In this document: one piece after another, positions 35,829-44,660 of the stretch
Position numbering within the stretch: the first letter of the stretch is position 1
Layout: every line of letters starts with the position of its first letter
Assembly: GCA_963977415.1 (NCBI GenBank)
Contig: CAXBOS010000001.1
Location: 248,001-312,000, forward strand
Source: Croceimicrobium sp963977415
Lineage (GTDB): Bacteria; Bacteroidota; Bacteroidia; Flavobacteriales; Schleiferiaceae
Reading direction: 5' to 3'
Length of the DNA: 64,000 nucleotides
The notes under the pieces: generated by a model
Told to the model about the DNA's origin: nothing
Databases searched by the model: none
The model's input: the letters and a program-made list of their open reading frames with translations, nothing else
Position numbers and translations under genes: made by a program

Positions 35829-36305
35829 ATGAAGAAGTATTTAGTTTTAGGTGTGCTCATCTCTTTAGTGATAGCATGTCAGCCTGAGCCTTACAAAGAA
35901 ATTGGAGAATCCTATTCTGTAATTACCGGCTTAGAAGGCAGTTGGACCTTAGGAAAGGTAGAAATTGAAGACCGTTCCTTTCCTCAGTGGGAAACCATGG
36001 AGGTAAGTGACTACTTCCTTAATGGCAATTCGGTAGAAATCGCATTTGATGCCGGTTCTTCTACTTATGCTATTAATGCCAGTAGCTTAGATGGATTGCC
36101 TTTTACTAGCTTAAATGGGCTTTACGCTTTTAACGACCCAGAGTTTCCATCAAGCATGTACCTGATTTCTACCAACAGCGATACTACGGCGGTAGAATTG
36201 GGCAGTATGGTTCGTAAAATTGATCAGTTAATGCTTTTCCAAGAAATGAAGAGCTCTTGCGATCAGGTTTACGCGCGTTATATCTACACTTTTAATAGAA
36301 AATAA
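35829..36305 (+). CDS. Small surface lipoprotein of the Sus operon (DUF5004-like)
   Basis: The start at ATG 35829 gives the lipoprotein signal MKKYLVLGVLISLVIAC. The 158-residue mature part begins with GLEGSWTLGKVEIED and is beta-rich, in keeping with lipocalin-like DUF5004 proteins often found behind susD in Bacteroidota. It probably sits in the outer membrane facing outward and may assist glycan capture. No binding site is evident by eye. 17 bases follow susD and four bases precede the next gene. Confidence 0.7.
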   Translation: MKKYLVLGVLISLVIACQPEPYKEIGESYSVITGLEGSWTLGKVEIEDRSFPQWETMEVSDYFLNGNSVEIAFDAGSSTYAINASSLDGLPFTSLNGLYAFNDPEFPSSMYLISTNSDTTAVELGSMVRKIDQLMLFQEMKSSCDQVYARYIYTFNRK

Positions 36306-36308
36306 GCC

Positions 36309-37181
36309 ATGAAGAGAATAATAAATAATATCGCCTTATTGGCATTAGGATTAGGGGCTTCTATTAACTTAAATGCTCAGGTAACTACTGATCCACCCGA
36401 GTATCAAGACCCTACTACAGAGCTGAAAATTATTGTAGACATTTCTAAATTCGATGCTTCTTTAGAGCATGTACAGAATTTACAGGCCGACGCAGCAGCA
36501 GGGCTAGATTTATACATTTGGACCTGGTCTCCCGCAGAGCATCAAGATCCGCATCCACTAGTAAATGGTGTTGGTACCGCTCCCTGGAAAGAGAGTAATG
36601 AAGCCTTGAAAATGACCAAGGAAGCCGAAAACATCTATACTTTTACCTTAACTCCCACGGAGTTTTATGAGGTAGATGCACAGACAGTTTTTGCCAACGA
36701 CCTTAGCTTTTTGGTTAAACCAAAAGACGGCGGCGGTTACGGCGATCCCGATCGTAAGTCTACAGATGTAACCATTCCTATTGATCCTCCTGTAACTAAA
36801 AGAGACCCTGCTTTCTTATTCCCAGGAAGATTTGTAGACACGGATTTGGTTATGTTATACTACGATAATAAAGAAGAATCAGAAGCAGGCATGCAAAATT
36901 TACCCGCCGACGGCGCTTGGTTTTTTGCCCAGGCCACTTTAAGTGATAGTACCACCGTTAATATAGCTCCCAACGCATTTCAGGTAGGAAACTTCCCGCA
37001 ATTGCAAATGGACTATTATGGTGATGGTATCTTTAAAAAGTATTTTGTTCCCCGCGACTTTTTTAACGTTCCCGCGGGCAAGAGTATTACCAAGGTAACA
37101 CTCTACATCCAAAAGCGAATTTTTGTAGGAGGAGGTTCAAGGATTACCTATGATGTTGTAGCAAATTTAGGCTGCGATTAA
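36309..37181 (+). CDS. Secreted protein of the Sus operon, function unknown
   Basis: The 290-residue protein starts with the signal peptide MKRIINNIALLALGLGASINLNAQ. It contains two beta-sandwich-like halves with aromatic-rich strands (LDLYIWTWSPAEHQ in the first, GAWFFAQATLSD in the second), the kind of surface seen in starch-binding modules. Position as last gene behind susC, susD and the small lipoprotein corresponds to that of susE/susF-type glycan binders. Assignment to a named family is not possible by eye. It is followed by a terminator at 37204-37234. Confidence 0.65.
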   Translation: MKRIINNIALLALGLGASINLNAQVTTDPPEYQDPTTELKIIVDISKFDASLEHVQNLQADAAAGLDLYIWTWSPAEHQDPHPLVNGVGTAPWKESNEALKMTKEAENIYTFTLTPTEFYEVDAQTVFANDLSFLVKPKDGGGYGDPDRKSTDVTIPIDPPVTKRDPAFLFPGRFVDTDLVMLYYDNKEESEAGMQNLPADGAWFFAQATLSDSTTVNIAPNAFQVGNFPQLQMDYYGDGIFKKYFVPRDFFNVPAGKSITKVTLYIQKRIFVGGGSRITYDVVANLGCD

Positions 37182-37203
37182 TTAGCGCAATTAACACTAG
37201 GAG

Positions 37204-37234
37204 AAAACCCGTTTCGAAAGAAGCGGGTTTTTTT
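37204..37234 (+). terminator. Rho-independent terminator of the Sus operon
   Basis: AACCCGTTTC and GAAGCGGGTT pair with one wobble around a four-base loop and are followed by a run of T. It lies 23 bases after the last gene of the susC operon. Confidence 0.88.
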
Positions 37235-37434
37235 AGGTCCAAAAAAATACATGGTGCTTGTTCTTTGCTTTGTGTTATTTCACTTTGGTAGATGAGGGAT
37301 TGGATTTATTATTACCTTAAAAATTGAAGAAAGTAGGCCTCATTTCACATCGAAATCAGCTTAGAATTTAAATAAACCATTTACCCAAAGAAAACGTCTA
37401 CTTTGTTAGAAAGCCTTGCTACCTTAGTACAATT

Positions 37435-39063
37435 ATGTTTTTAAAAAAGTCAATTTTCAGCCCTAGTCTTAGCCTATTTTTATTTTTACTCACTTTAGTA
37501 AGCTTGCCGAAGACCATTATAGCGCAATCAAAACTAGATAGTTTGCGGCTCATTTGGTTAGATTCAAGGCAGACGGACCAGGCTAAAATCGAGGCTATTA
37601 ATGCGGCTTATCCTTTATTAACTTACAATAAGCCAGAGTCCTCTTTAGAATTGGCAAGCCTGCACTTAACATTAGCGCAAAGGCAAAATTCTGAGGAAGA
37701 GATTTCCAAGGCCTTAAACGAATGTGCCTATATCTATTACCTCTTGGGTAGTACAGACTCTTCTTTGGTAATGTTAGAAGAGGCTCTGCAAATTCAATTG
37801 AAACTTGGTGATAGTCTTCAGGCTGCGGTTTTAAATACCAATATTGGGAACATCTATCGGGCTCAAAAAGATTATCAAAAGGCTATTGACTACTATCTTC
37901 AGGGATTTACTTTTATTGAGAAAAAGCCAGAAGAAGTAGCTTACCAAGCCGACTTACTGAACAATTTGGGCTTAATTTATTACGATGTTGGTATGCTTGA
38001 CTCGGCTTTAAACTGTTATACCAAAGCCTTTTCGAAATACGCTCAAGCGGGGATATTAGAAGAATACAGTGGTAATATTTGGTTAAATACTGGGGCCTTG
38101 TTTTTAGATAAGTCTGATTTAGAAAAGTCTAGAATTTACCTATACAAAGCACTCCACATTTTTAATGAGAAGCATAGTGCCGCATCAAAAGCCAATACGC
38201 ATTTTTATTTAGCGAAATTATATAAGAAGCTAAACCGTACTGATTCGGCCCTTTACCAAATAAAGCAAGCAATTGATCTCAATATAGAATATGAAAAAGT
38301 TAACTTACTTGATTGTCAGCTGTTTTATGCAGAACTAATTGCAGATCGTGATCCAAATAAAGCTTTAATAATTAGCCTTGAGCTCAAAGATTCTGTTATC
38401 GCTTCTCAAAGCAATGCGAGTTTAACACAATTGTATAAGGTTTTATACCAATCTTATAAGGCTTTAGGCAAATCTGCGAAAGCGCTTGAAATGCATGAAC
38501 TTTATCTTCAGTTTCACAATAAGGAGCTGGAAGAGGGTAATAATGCTGCAGTAATACGAACTGCCATTTATAGCGACTTCAATAAGAAATTACATAAAAG
38601 TGAGCTGAAGAGTCAAAATGAAAAAGCAAGCCTAAAGCTGAAACAACTAAAACAAACCTACCTCATTCTCTTTTTAAGCGTGTTTTTCATCGCTGTGCTT
38701 AGCTTTTTTGCTCGCTATAGAATTGGAGTTCTCAAGCAAGAACAAGAGTCCTTATTGAAAGAAATTGAAAAGATAAAAAGGCGTGAGTCTTCCTTAGCGG
38801 TTTCTGCAGCATCCTTTCAGTTAAAGCGGGATAAGATAGAAGCCAAAATTGAGCGAAAGTTGAATGAAACGGATTGGAAGGTGCTAAATTTACTCTTAGA
38901 CGACCCAGTATTATCCAATCAACAATTGGCGGAGGCGGTATACTTATCCATTGACGGCTTAGGCTCTTCACTGCGCAGGATGTATCAAATTTTTGATATC
39001 AAAGAGTCGCGCTACAAAAAGACCTCCTTAATTATGGAGGTTATGAAAATTTCGGTTGGTTAA
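37435..39063 (+). CDS. TPR membrane protein with C-terminal HTH domain
   Basis: The 542-residue protein has a signal sequence (to about residue 31), tetratricopeptide repeats (about 80-330, e.g. AAVLNTNIGNIYRAQKDYQK and LLNNLGLIYYDVGMLDSAL), one membrane helix (YLILFLSVFFIAVLSFFA, about 403-420), a coiled coil and a C-terminal LuxR-like helix-turn-helix (LNETDWKVLNLLLDDP, LSNQQLAEAVYLSIDGLGSSL). This is the periplasmic-sensor/cytoplasmic-DNA-binding design of Bacteroidota membrane regulators. Placement directly after the Sus operon suggests a link to glycan sensing, but it is transcribed separately and could serve another target. Confidence 0.75.
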   Translation: MFLKKSIFSPSLSLFLFLLTLVSLPKTIIAQSKLDSLRLIWLDSRQTDQAKIEAINAAYPLLTYNKPESSLELASLHLTLAQRQNSEEEISKALNECAYIYYLLGSTDSSLVMLEEALQIQLKLGDSLQAAVLNTNIGNIYRAQKDYQKAIDYYLQGFTFIEKKPEEVAYQADLLNNLGLIYYDVGMLDSALNCYTKAFSKYAQAGILEEYSGNIWLNTGALFLDKSDLEKSRIYLYKALHIFNEKHSAASKANTHFYLAKLYKKLNRTDSALYQIKQAIDLNIEYEKVNLLDCQLFYAELIADRDPNKALIISLELKDSVIASQSNASLTQLYKVLYQSYKALGKSAKALEMHELYLQFHNKELEEGNNAAVIRTAIYSDFNKKLHKSELKSQNEKASLKLKQLKQTYLILFLSVFFIAVLSFFARYRIGVLKQEQESLLKEIEKIKRRESSLAVSAASFQLKRDKIEAKIERKLNETDWKVLNLLLDDPVLSNQQLAEAVYLSIDGLGSSLRRMYQIFDIKESRYKKTSLIMEVMKISVG

Positions 39064-39349
39064 GGCACGGGATCGGTATATCTAAATACTCAAATTACCT
39101 TCCATTATAGGCTCTAATGGTCACCTAATTAAGATAAAGTAATGCGATCTGCTATTAACAGCAGTCTTTAAGAAGCCTGATCGAATTGGTCCTCGAGCAA
39201 ATAATTTCAACGAAAAGGCCTTTTAAAATCAATTATAGCCCCAAAAAACTACTTTTCACGTCTAGGCGTGAGGCTCAATCTAATGCGACAATGCAAATTT
39301 GTTTCGGCTTATATATTATAGTAATAGCCACTTTCACAAAACAGATAAA

Positions 39350-40798
39350 ATGAAAACATTAATTACACTTTTAGCATTAGTTCCAACTTTATGTTTTGGA
39401 CAATGGACACAGCTTGGGAACCATATTGAGGGTACACAATCATCTGGTAGATTGGGAAAATCTGTAAGTATAGATGGTACGGGGCAAAATATTTCCGTAG
39501 GATTACCAAATAAAGCAAATTCCAACGGAGATAATACGGGGCAAGTCCAGGTCTATGAGTTGCAAGGTGCAACTTGGGCACTCAAAGGCAATTCTATAAG
39601 CGGTAATAATCGTGGAGATAATTTTGGAGATGATATAAAACTTAGTGATAATGGTAATGTGGTTGCCATAGGAGCACCCGGCTTTACAACAAGCCCTACC
39701 ACCAACGGATTCGCTGCGGTTTATGAGTATAATGGTTCTAATTGGATACAACGTGGGTTGGATTTAATTGGCAGTAGCACTGATGATTCCTATGGAACTG
39801 CTGTAAGTTTGAGTTCAGATGGAAGTATTGTTGCGGTGGCAGCAGAGCCTTTTGTTAGGGCTAGTTATATTCGTGTATTCCAATGGAATGGAACCAGTTG
39901 GAACCAGTTGGGTAGTGATATTAGTACCGGTATGCCTGGTGATGGCTTTGGCAGGTGGATTAATCTAGACTCTAATGGAACTACTTTAGCTGCAAGTGCA
40001 GTTAATCACGATAGTCCACTAAGCGATATTGGTAGAGCGATGGTTTTTGAGTGGAATGGAAGCAATTGGGTGCAGAAAGGGTCAGATTTAATTGGAGATG
40101 GTGAAGATGATTTTTTTGGTGCAGGGGTGGCTTTAAATGGTGACGGCAATACCTTAGTAGTTGGCGCTCGAGATGATGTTTTTAATATGTCACGCGGTTA
40201 TGTTAAGATTTTTGATTGGAATGGAACTAGCTGGATACAAAAAGGCAGCAACCTAATTGGTGCACAGGGCGGTGACTTTTTTGGAGATGTTAATGACATA
40301 AATAGTTCTGGAGATATTATTGTTTCTGGAACTGTTTTAGGTAATTATGCAAAAATTCATCAGTTTCAAGGAACGGACTGGGTAGAATTGGATAGCATTA
40401 GTGTAACCGGAGGAATTCAATTTGGAACAGCAGTGAGTATGAATAATTCGGGAAGTCAAGTAATTATAGGTGACTTTTCAAATTTGGTTGGCAACTTAAA
40501 TGCTGCTGGTCGAGCAACGGTGTTCGAAAACAACACTATTTTAAGTATGCAGAATTTAGGTGATCTAGTAAACATTAGCATTTTCCCAAACCCAGCAAGC
40601 CATTTTATACGTGTAGAAAGTGAGCAGAACATAAAGGCGTATAGAATATCATCCATTGAAGGCAAGCTTATTCAAAATGAAACAACATTCAACCAGCATA
40701 ATTTCAATATTGATATCCATGGCTTACGCAATGGAATTTATGTCTTAGAGCTTATTTCGGATAAAGACAAAAAAAGCATGAAATTGATAAAAGAGTAG
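39350..40798 (+). CDS. Secreted beta-propeller protein with T9SS sorting domain
   Basis: The start at ATG 39350 gives the signal peptide MKTLITLLALVPTLCFGQ. The 482-residue protein consists of about six similar segments of some 60 residues, each with a G-x-x-V-x-x-x-x-x-G-x-x-V/L-A pattern followed by W-x-Q-x-G (for example DDIKLSDNGNVVAIGAP and AVSLSSDGSIVAVAA). This resembles FG-GAP/integrin-type propeller blades. It ends with a T9SS type A domain (ISIFPNPASHFIRVES). A surface binding or adhesive role is inferred, and no enzymatic motif is seen. Confidence 0.8.
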   Translation: MKTLITLLALVPTLCFGQWTQLGNHIEGTQSSGRLGKSVSIDGTGQNISVGLPNKANSNGDNTGQVQVYELQGATWALKGNSISGNNRGDNFGDDIKLSDNGNVVAIGAPGFTTSPTTNGFAAVYEYNGSNWIQRGLDLIGSSTDDSYGTAVSLSSDGSIVAVAAEPFVRASYIRVFQWNGTSWNQLGSDISTGMPGDGFGRWINLDSNGTTLAASAVNHDSPLSDIGRAMVFEWNGSNWVQKGSDLIGDGEDDFFGAGVALNGDGNTLVVGARDDVFNMSRGYVKIFDWNGTSWIQKGSNLIGAQGGDFFGDVNDINSSGDIIVSGTVLGNYAKIHQFQGTDWVELDSISVTGGIQFGTAVSMNNSGSQVIIGDFSNLVGNLNAAGRATVFENNTILSMQNLGDLVNISIFPNPASHFIRVESEQNIKAYRISSIEGKLIQNETTFNQHNFNIDIHGLRNGIYVLELISDKDKKSMKLIKE

Positions 40799-40840
40799 AA
40801 ACGGCTAATAGCCTAACAAGGTGGAAAAAGTGACTGGGCA

Positions 40841-41722
40841 ATGACGATGTATCGTGGAAACACAATTAGGATAGAAGAGGATATCCTCAAAAATGAAATT
40901 ATGAATACCATTTGGTACTTCGATTATTTCCAGCATGCGCTAGCGCTGCGGGAAATTCATCGTTACCTTGGCATAAGGGTTCGCGTTTCAGTTTTAAGAA
41001 AGGTTTTAACCGAGCTGGTAGAGGATCAAGTTATTCATGAGAAGCAGGGATTCTATGCCAAAAATTCTGATTCAATTATTTTTCGCCTTAAGAATAAGAA
41101 ACGTAACCGCAGATGGTTAGTAATAGCACATTATATGGGACGGCTAATTTCTCTGTTCCCATTTGTGAGATCTGTTTTTATATCGGGCTCCTTGTCTAAG
41201 CAAGGTTTAAGAGGTGAAGATGACGACATCGATTTCTTTCTAGTAGTAGCTCCTAATCGGGTTTGGACCGCTAAGTTTTTTCTAATACTATTTAAAAAAA
41301 TCTTTCTTTTTAACTCGCATAAGTTCTTCTGCATAAACTTATTAAGAGATGAAGGCCATTTGAGTTTTGATCGAAGGAATATCTATATCGCAACAGAAAT
41401 TGTATCCTTAATTCCCATTGGTCGTCCAAGCTATTGGCGTAAATTGTTGATGGCAAATAAGTGGGTATTTGATTATTTCCCGAACGTGAGAATGCCCAAG
41501 CTTCTTAAGGTCAACCAAAAAATGAACTTTTATGAGAGACTTTTAAGTTACTTTATCGGGCCTCGATTTGAAGAATGGTGTCGTAAAAGATTTGAAAATC
41601 ATGTTCTACAAAAACAGGAGAAGGCAGATTCGCATTATGAAATAAGTTCTCAGTCTTCAGCTTATTTCCCAAATAATTTTCAAGGGCGAGTTTTACGTCA
41701 TTACTACTCAATTCGAAATTAA
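40841..41722 (+). CDS. Nucleotidyltransferase-fold protein with N-terminal winged helix
   Basis: The 293-residue protein begins with a winged-helix-like region (about 20-75, LREIHRYLGIRVRVSVLRKVL) and continues with a minimal nucleotidyltransferase core (SVFISGSLSKQGLRGEDDDIDFFLVV, the GSxS plus DxD pattern that binds metal and nucleotide). The C-terminal half is helical and basic. The downstream genes encode a chain-length regulator, an O-antigen-type ligase and a methyltransferase, so a part in surface polysaccharide production or its control is inferred. The next gene starts two bases after its stop. Start choice: ATG 40841, although the third codon is also ATG. Confidence 0.7.
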   Translation: MTMYRGNTIRIEEDILKNEIMNTIWYFDYFQHALALREIHRYLGIRVRVSVLRKVLTELVEDQVIHEKQGFYAKNSDSIIFRLKNKKRNRRWLVIAHYMGRLISLFPFVRSVFISGSLSKQGLRGEDDDIDFFLVVAPNRVWTAKFFLILFKKIFLFNSHKFFCINLLRDEGHLSFDRRNIYIATEIVSLIPIGRPSYWRKLLMANKWVFDYFPNVRMPKLLKVNQKMNFYERLLSYFIGPRFEEWCRKRFENHVLQKQEKADSHYEISSQSSAYFPNNFQGRVLRHYYSIRN

Positions 41723-41723
41723 A

Positions 41724-42497
41724 ATGAACAAAAAGGCAGTTGTTTTTAGTCTGATCATAGGTATGTTATTTTTTATACTCGCCTACCTACGGCCAGTGAC
41801 ATACGAAGCAGAGGCTTCTATATTTGTGCCTTTAACCTTATTAGAGCAGCAAATTAGCCAAAATGGAATGGGCTTTGGTTCACCTGCTGAGGTGGACGCG
41901 CATATTGAATTAATGCGCTCCGAAAGAGTAAAGGATGAATTAGTAGCACTCTATCCAACGGCGGATTTTGATTATGAGGTGTCGAAAACCCGAAACGGAG
42001 CTGTATTAGTAGAGGTAGAGGCGAAGGGTAATCCAAAGATTTCCGCGGATATTGCTAATGGAGTAATAGCTATTACCGATTCTTTAAAACAGGCCATGCT
42101 GGTGCAGAATGTCCAGCAATCGCTTGATTTCGTTAAGTCAAACCTCAATCAAACTTCGATAGAAATGCTCAATTTGCAAGGGCACTTAGACTCTCTTCGT
42201 TTCGAAGCGGTTGAAGACTCCTTGCGTTTAGCATCGGAGGTTTTTAAGTATGAACGCCTTTACGGCACCGAAGTAGGGGCAATGAGTGATTTAAAAGTAA
42301 GAAAGGAGCGACTTGAAGCTCACCTCAAAGCTCCTGCGCCCAAATCCTACATTATTTATTTGGCCCGCCCTAATGATAGCCCTGCCGGATTACCAGCCTT
42401 TCTTATTGGCATTTTGGGTGCGGCTCTTTCTGCCCTGGGCTTTTACGTTTATACAATACTTCCCAAGCAAGGTTTTAATGGATCAAGGCTTCTATAA
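41724..42497 (+). CDS. Wzz-type polysaccharide chain-length determinant protein
   Basis: The 257-residue protein has an N-terminal membrane helix (VVFSLIIGMLFFILAYL), a periplasmic Wzz domain (YEAEASIFVPLTLLEQQI, then helical coiled-coil region about 110-215), a proline-containing stretch and a second membrane helix near the C-terminus (FLIGILGAALSALGFYVY). This is the layout of a polysaccharide co-polymerase without a fused tyrosine kinase. It would set the length of an exported surface polysaccharide. It overlaps the ligase gene by 20 bases. Confidence 0.85.
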   Translation: MNKKAVVFSLIIGMLFFILAYLRPVTYEAEASIFVPLTLLEQQISQNGMGFGSPAEVDAHIELMRSERVKDELVALYPTADFDYEVSKTRNGAVLVEVEAKGNPKISADIANGVIAITDSLKQAMLVQNVQQSLDFVKSNLNQTSIEMLNLQGHLDSLRFEAVEDSLRLASEVFKYERLYGTEVGAMSDLKVRKERLEAHLKAPAPKSYIIYLARPNDSPAGLPAFLIGILGAALSALGFYVYTILPKQGFNGSRLL

Positions 42498-43863
42498 GTT
42501 TTTAGGGCTGGTAGCGCTCGGTCTATTTGGAGTGGCAGTTTTTTTTGAGCGCTTTACCCTTATCGCTTTTCTGTTAATTAGCGCCCTTTTACTTAGTGTG
42601 ATAGTGGATCGTAAAAATGGCTTTGGTCCATTTTTTATTGTTCTTGCCGCACTAAGTCCTCTTTCTTTTGGCCTTGTCATTTTTCAGTCGGCGAAAATTG
42701 TGGTTCCCATAGAATATTTGATAATAGTTATTGCTCCTGTAGTGCTGTTGCGTTATTATCGACAGTCTTTTGCGCTATTAAAAAAGTACCCTTGGCCAGC
42801 TCTTTGGATTTTTAGTTTTCTTCCGGCTTTATTTTACAGTGAAATGCTGGCGGTCTCAGTAAAGTATCTTATCCTTAATAGCTTATACGTGCTGGTTTTT
42901 TATTACGGCCCGCTTGATTGGCGAGATAATGGAGGGAAGTATAGCAATTTAATCATAGCCTTTGGACTCGGACTAGTGGTGGTGCTTATTTATGGGTTTA
43001 TAAATTATGCGTCTTATGATTACAATCCTATCACGGTTTCGGGTCTTTACAAGCCCTTCTTTTATTCCCATACCTACTTAGGAGCCTGCCTAGCGTTTTT
43101 GGCGGCTTTTACTTGGGGAAAAATTAAAGTAGCTCCTTGGTATTTATTAGCAGCTATATTTTTTAGTCTTGCTACCCTATTTACCAGTTCTAGAGCAGCG
43201 CTATGGAGTTTAGTTGTTATGGCTGCTTTTGTGCTTTTGTTGCAGTTGGGGCCGAAAGCTAGGTGGATTATCCCTCTACTATTAATCTCTGGCGGCTTGG
43301 GTTTCGGTGGCTTGCAAAAAATTGAGGAAGTATTCACTTACAACCAATACCACAGTCACGATCCGAATGCCACTTTGGTAGAAAATTCTATGTCGGTTAC
43401 GAATGTACAAACAGATGTAAGCAATATCGAGCGCTTAAATAGATGGGTATCGGCCTTAAAAATGTTTGTTGAAAGACCTCATACAGGATTTGGCCCAGGA
43501 ACCTACCAATTTACCTATATTCCTTTTCAAGAAAAGGAACTAGAAAACCGCCTAACCGTTAAGAATCCAGATTATCCACCTGAGGGATCTGGGGGAACGG
43601 CACATTCGGAATTGCTACTGCAATTGTCTGAAAATGGCTGGCCTTCTTTATTGCTTTTCTTGGTGATTGTGGGCCGCTGGTTTTATTTTGGTTTTTGGCC
43701 TGAAGTAGAAAAACGAGAAATACTAATACCTCTTTTCTTGGGCTTAATAACTTATTTCTTTCACATGAATTTCAATAACTTCCTGAATCAGCCCGCTGGA
43801 GCATTTTTATTTTGGTCCTTCGGAGCCATTTTGGAGCATAGTTCTAAGACAAGTCAAACATGA
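42478..43863 (+). CDS. O-antigen ligase/polymerase family membrane protein
   Basis: The start is ATG 42478 (MDQGFYKFLGLV). The longer frame to 42313 would overlap the Wzz gene by 185 bases. The 461-residue protein has about 11-12 membrane helices and the Wzy_C/WaaL signature loop (RWVSALKMFVERPHTGFGPG, then GGTAHSELLLQLSENGWPS). Such proteins ligate or polymerise undecaprenyl-linked glycans at the periplasmic face. The context of Wzz and a methyltransferase supports a surface polysaccharide role. It shares ATGA with the next gene (4-base overlap). Confidence 0.85.
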   Translation: MDQGFYKFLGLVALGLFGVAVFFERFTLIAFLLISALLLSVIVDRKNGFGPFFIVLAALSPLSFGLVIFQSAKIVVPIEYLIIVIAPVVLLRYYRQSFALLKKYPWPALWIFSFLPALFYSEMLAVSVKYLILNSLYVLVFYYGPLDWRDNGGKYSNLIIAFGLGLVVVLIYGFINYASYDYNPITVSGLYKPFFYSHTYLGACLAFLAAFTWGKIKVAPWYLLAAIFFSLATLFTSSRAALWSLVVMAAFVLLLQLGPKARWIIPLLLISGGLGFGGLQKIEEVFTYNQYHSHDPNATLVENSMSVTNVQTDVSNIERLNRWVSALKMFVERPHTGFGPGTYQFTYIPFQEKELENRLTVKNPDYPPEGSGGTAHSELLLQLSENGWPSLLLFLVIVGRWFYFGFWPEVEKREILIPLFLGLITYFFHMNFNNFLNQPAGAFLFWSFGAILEHSSKTSQT

Positions 43864-44660
43864 AATACTACGACGAAGTAAGTGCCTATTACGATAAGGA
43901 CGCTAGTGATTTTGAAAAACGGTATTGGAAAAATAAAGCTCTGCAACGCATTCGACAAGCTTTTAGAGAAGAAGTAAAACGCCAGCCTTTTCAAAGTGCT
44001 TTGGAAGTTGGAATTGGACCTGGTTTTGACCTGATTCACTTCGCAAAATTATTTCCTGTAGCTCAGGTAGATGGGATAGATGTTTCTGGAGAAATGGTAA
44101 ATCTGGCGCATTCAAAACTCGAAAGCTTAAGAAGTAACAATGCACGCGTAGCCGTGGGAAGTGTAGAAAACATAGGAACCCTTTTTCCGAATCAGAAATA
44201 TGACCTTATTTATGTCTTTTTCGGGGCGCTGAATACGGTAGAGGATTTACCCAAAGCTTTAGAGATTCTAAAATCGCATTTAAATCCTCAAGGCAGAATG
44301 GTGCTCACTTTTGTTAATAAGTGGTATTTGGGAGGGATGATTTGGGAATGCCTTAAGCTAAAACCAAAAACTGCATTTAGTCGCTTAAAGAAAGTTTGGG
44401 GGGGGTATTCTCCAACTGAATTTTTAGCTAGTCGTTGCTATTCGAGCAGCGAAATTAAAAGTATTTCCCAATCGCTTCATTTAAAGTGCTGCAAGCGAGA
44501 AGGCTTTAGTATTTTCTATCCTGCTTGGTATTATCATCGTTTACATAAACGCATACCAGCTAAGGGATTACATATTTTGTGGCAAATGGATAGGGCCATC
44601 GCTAAAGGTCCTTTAGGCTCTTTCGGGGAATACGCCCTTTATGATTTACGTGTACATTGA
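43860..44660 (+). CDS. Class I SAM-dependent methyltransferase
   Basis: The 266-residue protein has the glycine-rich motif I ALEVGIGPGFDLIHFA, the acidic motif GIDVSGEMV and the motif YDLIYVFFGALNTVEDL, typical of small-molecule or lipid methyltransferases. Its C-terminal part is basic and aromatic. It overlaps the ligase stop (ATGA) and so belongs to the polysaccharide operon. Modification of a glycan or lipid carrier is likely but not shown. Its end overlaps the convergent epimerase gene by 15 bases. Confidence 0.82.
   Translation: MKYYDEVSAYYDKDASDFEKRYWKNKALQRIRQAFREEVKRQPFQSALEVGIGPGFDLIHFAKLFPVAQVDGIDVSGEMVNLAHSKLESLRSNNARVAVGSVENIGTLFPNQKYDLIYVFFGALNTVEDLPKALEILKSHLNPQGRMVLTFVNKWYLGGMIWECLKLKPKTAFSRLKKVWGGYSPTEFLASRCYSSSEIKSISQSLHLKCCKREGFSIFYPAWYYHRLHKRIPAKGLHILWQMDRAIAKGPLGSFGEYALYDLRVH

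Noticed and set aside
39200..39290. Possible third copy of the dispersed repeat (CCAAAAAACTACTTTTCA region)
   Set aside because: Only a short block resembles sequences near 15855 and 2385. No extended match could be aligned by eye.
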